Below are positions 57,641 to 64,000 of a stretch of 64,000 bases of DNA, in pieces. This stretch comes from Chara braunii (lineage: Eukaryota; Streptophyta; Charophyceae; Charales; Characeae). Positions within the stretch are counted from its first letter, which is position 1. Every line of letters starts with the position of its first letter. Made by a program: the position numbers and the translations under genes. Under the pieces are notes generated by a model. That model was not told where the DNA came from. It was given only the letters and a program-made list of their open reading frames with translations, and searched no databases. The stretch spans positions 1,281,229-1,345,228 of the forward strand of contig BFEA01000410.1 in NCBI GenBank assembly GCA_003427395.1. The letters run 5' to 3'.

Positions 57641-59629
57641 GCATTATGATAGCACGCTGGAATTGTCAGACATAGGAATTCCTTACAAACGTTCAACACT
57701 TTAGGTAATGCACCTTATCAAGAATCATCTGCAAAACAACATGTTACAGCGCATGAAGACGAAAACATGCGTGTCTAATCTTAAGTCAACGACAGAGTAA
57801 AATGAACGACTTTGGCAACTCGTCTCATCAAGTCGAAACTGAGGCAGATCGGATACCTTGTCGACTGCATCGAGGTTATTGTCAAAGTCAACTCCCCGGT
57901 GGCAATTCAATACAGTACTTTATTTATTGATTTCGACACCAGAAGTTTGATTTCTATTTTTAAATTATTGACTCTATCGTATGATAGTCGGTTCTCACCA
58001 GTATCGAGCGCATCCGTCCCGCTAGAGAACCCTCCCGACCGCGTCACGCAGGATTTTGCAGGACTTTTCTTTGCAAGGGGAGCTTTCGCCGCGTAAACAG
58101 AGTGCACCAGCTGCACCTTTCGCAAACCCCTACGACATGATATGAGTCACGAGAGCCACAGCTTACCTTTGCCCAAGTGGATATCACCACCCTTGGAAAG
58201 GCGTATCCCCGTTGAGCTACCGAACCACACTCGAGATCTGCTCTATTGCAATCGTAGAGGTGACCCAACCGAGGGCGTTTCTCGTACGCTGTAGCATAGA
58301 GGATACGCGTGGTCGAACGCCTTAATCGCATATTCCAAGCGAGGTTCAACGCCGATCGACTAGGACGGTCCATCTAACCACGCGATACACTACACCCAAA
58401 CAAAACCAAGTTTCACACATAAATCACACCTAGTCCATTTTTGTATCCGACCCATAACCTTCTGATGACAATATACCCGAATATTACTTGCAAGACTCGG
58501 AATAAATATCGCAGCGGCATAGGCTTTGTCTTATTGACTAGCCATATATGATTACGCGGACAGTCACAAAAATGACGTACTATGTAGTACCCATAATCAT
58601 GTAGCTCTGAATGATCTCGAGGGTCGCTCTCGACACTCAAGTGTCAGCTGATACGCGTCTTGGAGGGTTAACCTCTCGAGGCTAGACAATCGCAAAGACG
58701 CTTGCGAAATTTACCTCTTCTGCACCCTGCGCAGACAAGTGGTAGGCGAACCTTGACCCTTTGTGACAGTTAGACACCTTCAACCCTATGAATAAGACTC
58801 CGTCATCTATGATTTGGAAACATGTCAAGGGGTTTGACTTTGATAGCTGCCATGAACCTTAACGTTCAACTATATAAGTTATAAGAAGAAAAAGGTAATT
58901 TTGTTGTTTTTCTCTCAATACAAATATGTTTAATCATTACGCACGATCATGGTACACCGCGCGAATACATAATATATATTAAATAAGGTTATAGGACACG
59001 AGGCGAATACTCTCGCAATCACAGTGTGACCCCCTTCAAAAATATATGTATGATCTCACACAAAGTCAAATATGAACTTCAACTCAAAAGACATGCATGC
59101 AATCACATTAAGGATTCAACATTAACAAACCACACCCTACACGGGGGCAACTTCAACTACTCTTTCACTCATACCCCTTGCCTTAACCACACAAGCCCCA
59201 ACCTTTGTCCATCCTTCTAAAACAAAATACTAAACCCTTTTTAAATGACTATTTAATAAACGTCCGGGTACAAACCCAACAGAACAATTCAACCCACAGA
59301 GGCTAAGACCTTTAAATTGAGTAACGAGAATGAGTTAGAGTTAAGCCGCAAATTGGCCTATTATCAAACGATAACAGAAGATGATTTTCGTAGGACCAGA
59401 CTAAAATTAGTCAGATCTTGAATTGAAAGGACCTGTAACAAAGCATAATTAAATTCATAAGACAAGAGTACAAATGTATAAAGAATAAACCCTCAAATCA
59501 CATCTCACGTAGTTCTCCTAAGATTAACTCTAAATTTACCTCTCAATTGATGTTAGAGGTATAAGAAAATTTTCAACATCTCCCCTATACGAGGTAAATT
59601 GCCAATTTTTTTCCGATAATCGAATTCCT

Positions 59630-60125
59630 AAAAACTAACAGCACTCCCTTTAGAAAAAAAAGTTTTTTCAAAATTTATACTCAACTGAATATGAAATCTG
59701 AAAATGATTTTTAACTTTACAAGTCAAATTTTGTCTCTCTTCTGATTTGGTAAGAATTTTGGCAACATCTTCTTCAGAGAAGTAGGCTTCCAAAATTTAT
59801 GCCAAGATAAAACTTAACTCTTTGAATTTGTAGAAATTCCGGCAACACTTCCCATAACAAAAGTGTCTTTCCAAAATTTGTATAAACCTAAACATAAAAT
59901 CTACGAATAATCATGACTTTATAAAGTCAAAATTTGTCTAACTCCCTGATTTAGTAAACATTTGGGCAGAAGTTCCCCTAGAAAAGTAGGTTTTTCATAT
60001 TTTTACTAAGCCGAATATGAAACTCAGAAAAAAGTTGAACTTTGTAAAGATAAAATTTGACTAACTCCTTGGATTTGCGGAAATTTCGGCATCACTTCCC
60101 TTAAAGAAAGTAAATTTTTAAAATT
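59630..60125 (-). repeat. Hairpin array I in F3
   Basis: About five diverged units. One keeps AATTTTGG/CCAAAATT around CAACATCTTCTTCAGAGAAG, with a different loop from the other LTRs. Confidence 0.72.
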
Positions 60126-60389
60126 TATGCAAAAAAAAATTAAAAAAAATAAACTTAAAAAATAAAAATAAAAAATTGAATTAACTCTTATAGCTTCAGC
60201 CCATGATGAACATCTAAAGCAACTACCTATCAAAGTTGATACTCATACTAAGTAGAGTTTATACTCAAGTACATGCAAGTCCATACTATAATGAGTAAAT
60301 ACTGTCTCTAAAAAAATCCCAAGTTATTTGCTTAAACAAGTAGTTGGTTGAACCCTCAAGTGATAAAACTTTACCCTAACTTACATAGG

Positions 60390-60530
60390 ATATTGTGCTA
60401 GGTGATTCATCTTAGAAACAATGTCAAAATCTTTGCCTTAGTTATACACGAATATGTTGCACAACTACTTTTCTTTTCATTAGGCATGCGAGTAAGTCAT
60501 TCATCTTAGAAACCCTGCTTGGTCGCACTG
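60390..60530 (-). repeat. Array II of F3, part before the insertion
   Basis: Two degenerate units carry the F3 loop ATTCATCTTAGAAAC. Confidence 0.7.
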
Positions 60531-60548
60531 ATCTCTTTAGTAGTCAAA

Positions 60549-60588
<40 letters not shown>

Positions 60589-60667
60589 TCAAATAGAACT
60601 GCCCGGTAAACCGTAGGCAGGGAGGGAGAAGAGGACATATATATACATATATTTATATATATATATA

Positions 60668-62135
60668 TATAGGGTCACCAACCTGTACGTACAGGGCTCC
60701 CCGGTCAGACCTCCGTACATACGGGCGTTCGGGGTCCCGTACGGGGTCCGAACCCAACATTGTTCGGCCCCCGCCAAAAATTATTTCAGGGCCTAAAATA
60801 ATTTAGTTTTTCTGAATGTTTTTTTGTGACTTACATATGACATGAAGTACATGCCTATACATTTTTAAGTCATTTGGCTTCGCCAAATAAAAATTACAAA
60901 TCACCAAAGATGGCGGTGTCAAAACGTGCTCGCCCATGTTGTTTTTCCCTTAAGTTCGGGTTCTAAACAATTTTATTATTATTATTATTTTTTTTTTTGG
61001 TTTTTGCATTATGTGAAGTACACATGTGTAAATTTTCAGGGCATTTAGCTATTCAAAAAAAAAAAAAAAAATCGCCAAAGATAGCGGTGTCGAAAACGTG
61101 CTCGTGCACTCATTAAATTAATTTTTTTTTATTTTTTTTTTATTATTCTTATTAGTATTTATTTTTCGTATTTTATTTTTATTTTAAATTTTGTAAGGAA
61201 TTAAGGTGTAATGCTCAGGCAACTCTTGTTTAAATTTTTCTTCATAACATATCATTTTTTTTAGATTTTTTTAATTTTTTTTTTCCCCCCCACGTTCGGC
61301 TCGAACGACCAAACGCATCCCTAAGGGGTCCCATACGTTCGGGCGTTCGAGTTCGAGCGTCGGCCCATTCCGAACGCCGGTTATATACAGGGTAACCGGC
61401 GTTTGGGACGGGCCAAACGCCCGAACCCGAACGCCCGAACCCGAACGCCCGAACGTATGGATGCATTCGGTCGTTCGGGCCGAATGCAGAAAAGAAAAAA
61501 AAAAACGAACAAATATGATGTTTTTTTTTTATGAAGACAAATAAACTGAACAACATTTGTCCGACCATTACATCCAAATTCCTTACTAAATTTGAAATAA
61601 AAATAAAAAATAAAAAATAAAACTAATAAAAAATTATAAAAAATAAAAAGATAATTAAAATTAGTAAGTGAACGAGCACGTTTTCGCCACCGCCATCTTT
61701 GTCGATTTTTCGTTTTGTTTTCACATAATCAAATGCCCTAAAAATTTATACTGCACTTAATACAAAACTCATTAAAAAAGTTAAAAAAAATAATAAAATT
61801 GTTTAGGCTCCGCAATAAAGTGAAAACAAAAAGTACAAAAATGAAGAAAAAAAAATAGTGAGTGGGCAAACACGTTTTGACACCGCTATCTTTTGCGATT
61901 TTTACTTTTTGTTCGGCGTAAAAAAATGACTTAAAAATTTATAGGCATGTACCTCACATCATAGACAACTCCCCAAAAACAAACTCTGGAAAACAAAGAA
62001 TTTTTAGGTCTCGAAAGATTTTTTGCGGGGGCGGAACGCCGTCGGGTTCGAACCCGGAACGAGACCCCAAACGCCCATACGTACGGAGGTCGTCCCGGGA
62101 ACCTCTGTACGTACAGGCTGGTGACCCTATATATA
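60668..62135. mobile_element. Head-to-head pair of TA-embedded elements (~720-bp arms)
   Basis: The left arm starts AGGGTCACCAACCTGTACGT and the right arm ends ACGTACAGGCTGGTGACCCT. They meet near 61388 at GCCGGTTATATACAGGGTAA. Each is a diverged relative of the 44.87 kb element. Confidence 0.75.
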
Positions 62136-62378
62136 TATATATATATATATATCGTCGAATAGAACTGCCCGGTAACCGTAGGCAGAGAGGGAGAAGAGGA
62201 CAACAAACGAGGGGCTGTGACAAACTGTTTCGTCGGAGTTTCACCGACTCATCAAGAGGCTGAACCCTCAACAGTCTGTAGAATCCCCTCACTGATTACA
62301 CTGTAAGTGATAATCCACCTTAACCAAAATCAAAGTAGACTATCACTCACCCACACCAGATGAAAAACTCTACAGACT

Positions 62379-62588
62379 NNNNNNNNNNNNNNNNNNNNNN
62401 NNNNNNNNNNNNNNNNNNNNNNNNNNNNNNNNNNNNNNNNNNNNNNNNNNNNNNNNNNNNNNNNNNNNNNNNNNNNNNNNNNNNNNNNNNNNNNNNNNNN
62501 NNNNNNNNNNNNNNNNNNNNNNNNNNNNNNNNNNNNNNNNNNNNNNNNNNNNNNNNNNNNNNNNNNNNNNNNNNNNNNNNNNNNNNNN
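62379..62588. other. Assembly gap
   Basis: Run of unknown bases inside the nested insertion. Confidence 0.99.
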
Positions 62589-62712
62589 GTAGTGACGGCC
62601 CCGACCACTGCCGCTCGACCTGACCGGAGAAAACCGTAGCAGGAAGCTAGCGAAGTCGTAGTATATATCGTCAAATAGAACTGCCCGGTAAACCGTATAT
62701 ATTGTCACAAAC

Positions 62713-62767
<55 letters not shown>

Positions 62768-62783
62768 TAATGTTCAAAGAAAG

Positions 62784-63290
62784 CATATGACTGAGTCATT
62801 CATCTTAGAAACAATGAACAATCTTTTGACATAAACTTTTCTTAAAAAAAACATCCAAATAGTTGAGTCATTCACCTTAGAAACAATGCTCTACTCCTTT
62901 TTCTCAATATAAAAAAACAAACAGGGTACTCTGAGTCATTAATCTTAGAAACAATGATAAGAGTCTGTTTAGAAACCTCCTAAAATAAACAACGTTCAGA
63001 CCATTCATCTTAGAAACAATGTCCGACCCTAAAAGTTCAAGTTGTTAAGACCCCAAACAAACAACAACCAGACCATTCATCTTAAAAACAATGTCTGGTT
63101 GTGGAGAAAAAACAGGTCAAGAAACACAGCAACCAAGTTATTCATCTTAGAAAAAAATGCTTGGTGCTTCATAAAACAAGAAGAAAACAAAGAATCAGGT
63201 CATTCATCTTATAAAAAATATTTGGTTCTTCAGAAAAAAAAAAAAAAACATTCAGCCTATTCCTCTTAGAAACAATTCATGACCCTTTAA
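62784..63290 (-). repeat. Array II of F3, part after the insertion
   Basis: About eight units with loop CATTCATCTTAGAAACAAT. Best stems: ACAACCAGAC/GTCTGGTTGT (63064, 63093), ACCAAG/CTTGGT (63132, 63160) and GAATCAGGT with ATTTGGTTC near 63192, fully paired if three G-T pairs are allowed. Confidence 0.85.
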
Positions 63291-63785
63291 GACTCAGTCA
63301 AACTCGAACAAAACTGCTTTTCTCTCACCTTCCCCCCAATTTATACCTCTCGTATGAATTCAAACAACAAAAATAATAGATGATCTCTCACATATGCATT
63401 CCCTTTACTTAATTTAATCAAGTTATGAAAAGAAAACACAAGTCATAGAGGAACACATCTATACCTGTTAAACAAACTAGAGAAATGTAACGATGGGGGT
63501 TTAGTGGGTTTACACACAACAAAAGGAAGTTATACCTGACATGACTCTACCTCCAGAACCTCGCATAGATTCCGGCAGAGCTCCCGCAATCGATGGGTAG
63601 ACTCCCCACAAAGTCTTGATGCGGTCTTACATGTTGCAATCCCGCCTACCGCCTTCCTCTCGTAACCAAAGATTAGACTGAAATAAGGGGTTTCAAATGC
63701 TCAAGATACGAGAAGGGATCAGACCCAACTCGCATGGGAGGGTCTTGTTACCTTGATGCGCTTGAGGGCCCTGCAATGGTGGCCA

Positions 63786-64000
63786 CGGTCATAGTAAGAC
63801 GGCCAAACTGAAACCGAAACGCAAAACAATTGCACCTGACAAACCTCTAAGTCGCAATGATAGTGTCTTTTGCAACGTCTGACCTCCCCCCAAGTTGTAG
63901 CGCCGTTACCTCTGATCAAACACTGCTACGCAGCCTGGAGAGACCGCGGTCAAATAAAGTCCACCCACCTATGCTCTATTCGCAAAAAATGCAGTTGAAC
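63786..64000. other. Intergenic DNA to the window end
   Basis: Nothing recognised. Confidence 0.5.

Larger units (their letters stand above)
53853..57990 (+). mobile_element. Diverged copy of the 25.2-28.0 kb LTR-like block
   Basis: Colinear landmarks: ACCATAGTTAGAGGTTGGGAGTTT (25.35 kb: ACCATAGCTAAGGGTTGGGAG), a GGGTAGGTAGA.GAATGC word, CC.GAGTGGA.CGT.CTACGGGGGG, and CTCATCAAGTCGAAACTGAGGCAGA (27.87 kb). The LTR end itself is missing; the opposite-strand LTR F3 begins at 58003. Confidence 0.65.
60551..62762. mobile_element. Nested TA-flanked insertion
   Basis: Begins and ends in long (TA)n. F1 (11085-11120) and F2 (42971-43035) hold the matching LTR site with only a short TTATATA, that is, an empty site. 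Inside: a CGTCAAATAGAACTGCCCGG word (60588; variants at 62152 and 62666), two head-to-head elements, and a gap. Confidence 0.75.
58003..63785 (-). mobile_element. LTR F3 with a nested insertion
   Basis: Plus-strand start TATCGAGCGCATCCGTCCCG corresponds to the LTR end, and AGGGCCCTGCAATGGTGGCCA (63765-63785) to the LTR start. It contains the GTGACA-type hairpin (about 58168-58195), array I, split array II and the GC-rich block (63548-63660). About 2.2 kb of TA-flanked DNA (60551-62762) interrupts it, leaving roughly 3.56 kb of LTR. The base sequence is more diverged than in the other LTRs. Confidence 0.85.

Overview
The window is eukaryotic, repeat-dominated DNA with three longer gaps of unknown bases, many microsatellites and no recognisable intact host gene. 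The gag-pol remnant at 3.4-8.2 kb and the CCHC/GIY-YIG reading frame at 34-36.3 kb are of types I associate from memory with charophyte algae, Chara in particular. That is an inference and no search was run. No rRNA gene, convincing tRNA gene, CRISPR array or prokaryotic operon is visible.

Layout. 0-3.4 kb: microsatellites, short tandem duplications and a long inverted repeat. 3.4-11.7 kb (minus strand): a decayed Ty3/gypsy retroelement with LTR, tRNA-Asp-type primer site, gag, protease, RT and RNase H; integrase is missing and the pol end is fused to a scrap of LTR tail. 11.7-19.3 kb: unannotatable sequence, a 200-bp tandem repeat and a second LTR whose inner part is inverted. 19.35-23.24 kb: a near-complete 3.9-kb LTR (called R1). 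23.5-29.65 kb: a small inverted-repeat element, a gap, a diverged LTR-like block and two successive LTR ends, the second with a primer site. 29.7-33 kb: AT-rich DNA, an orphan coding fragment and hairpin clusters. 33.4-36.3 kb: a CCHC zinc knuckle, coiled coil and GIY-YIG nuclease frame broken by three stops. 37.45-44.03 kb: two LTRs (R2, F2) in inverted orientation. 44.3-47.9 kb: minisatellites and elements embedded in TA repeats. 48-57.9 kb: tandem repeats, a pyrimidine-rich tract, a fragment of the GIY-YIG element's leader, a diverged copy of the 25-28 kb block and a second orphan coding fragment. 58.0-63.8 kb: another LTR (F3) split by a nested insertion.

The main discovery is in the long LTRs (R1, R2, F1, F2, F3 and an inverted fragment R3). 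Their U3 part carries two arrays of small hairpins. In array II each hairpin has a different stem, usually perfect or rescued by G-T pairs, around one shared loop. The loop is nearly uniform within an LTR but differs between LTRs (ATAAGTTTGGG, CTGTAAGTTCAGG, or CTTAGAAACAA read on the other strand), while at least one stem, AACCAGAC/GTCTGGTT, recurs in three copies with two different loops. Array I has stems of AAATTTTGG/CCAAAATTT type around a GC-rich loop. A third hairpin near the transcribed LTR end keeps a GTGACA loop while its stem changes in a paired way. Because the TATA-like box lies downstream of both arrays, the arrays would be transcribed mainly at the 3' end of element RNA. I infer structural selection or a palindrome-restoring mutational process; the sequence alone does not decide between them.
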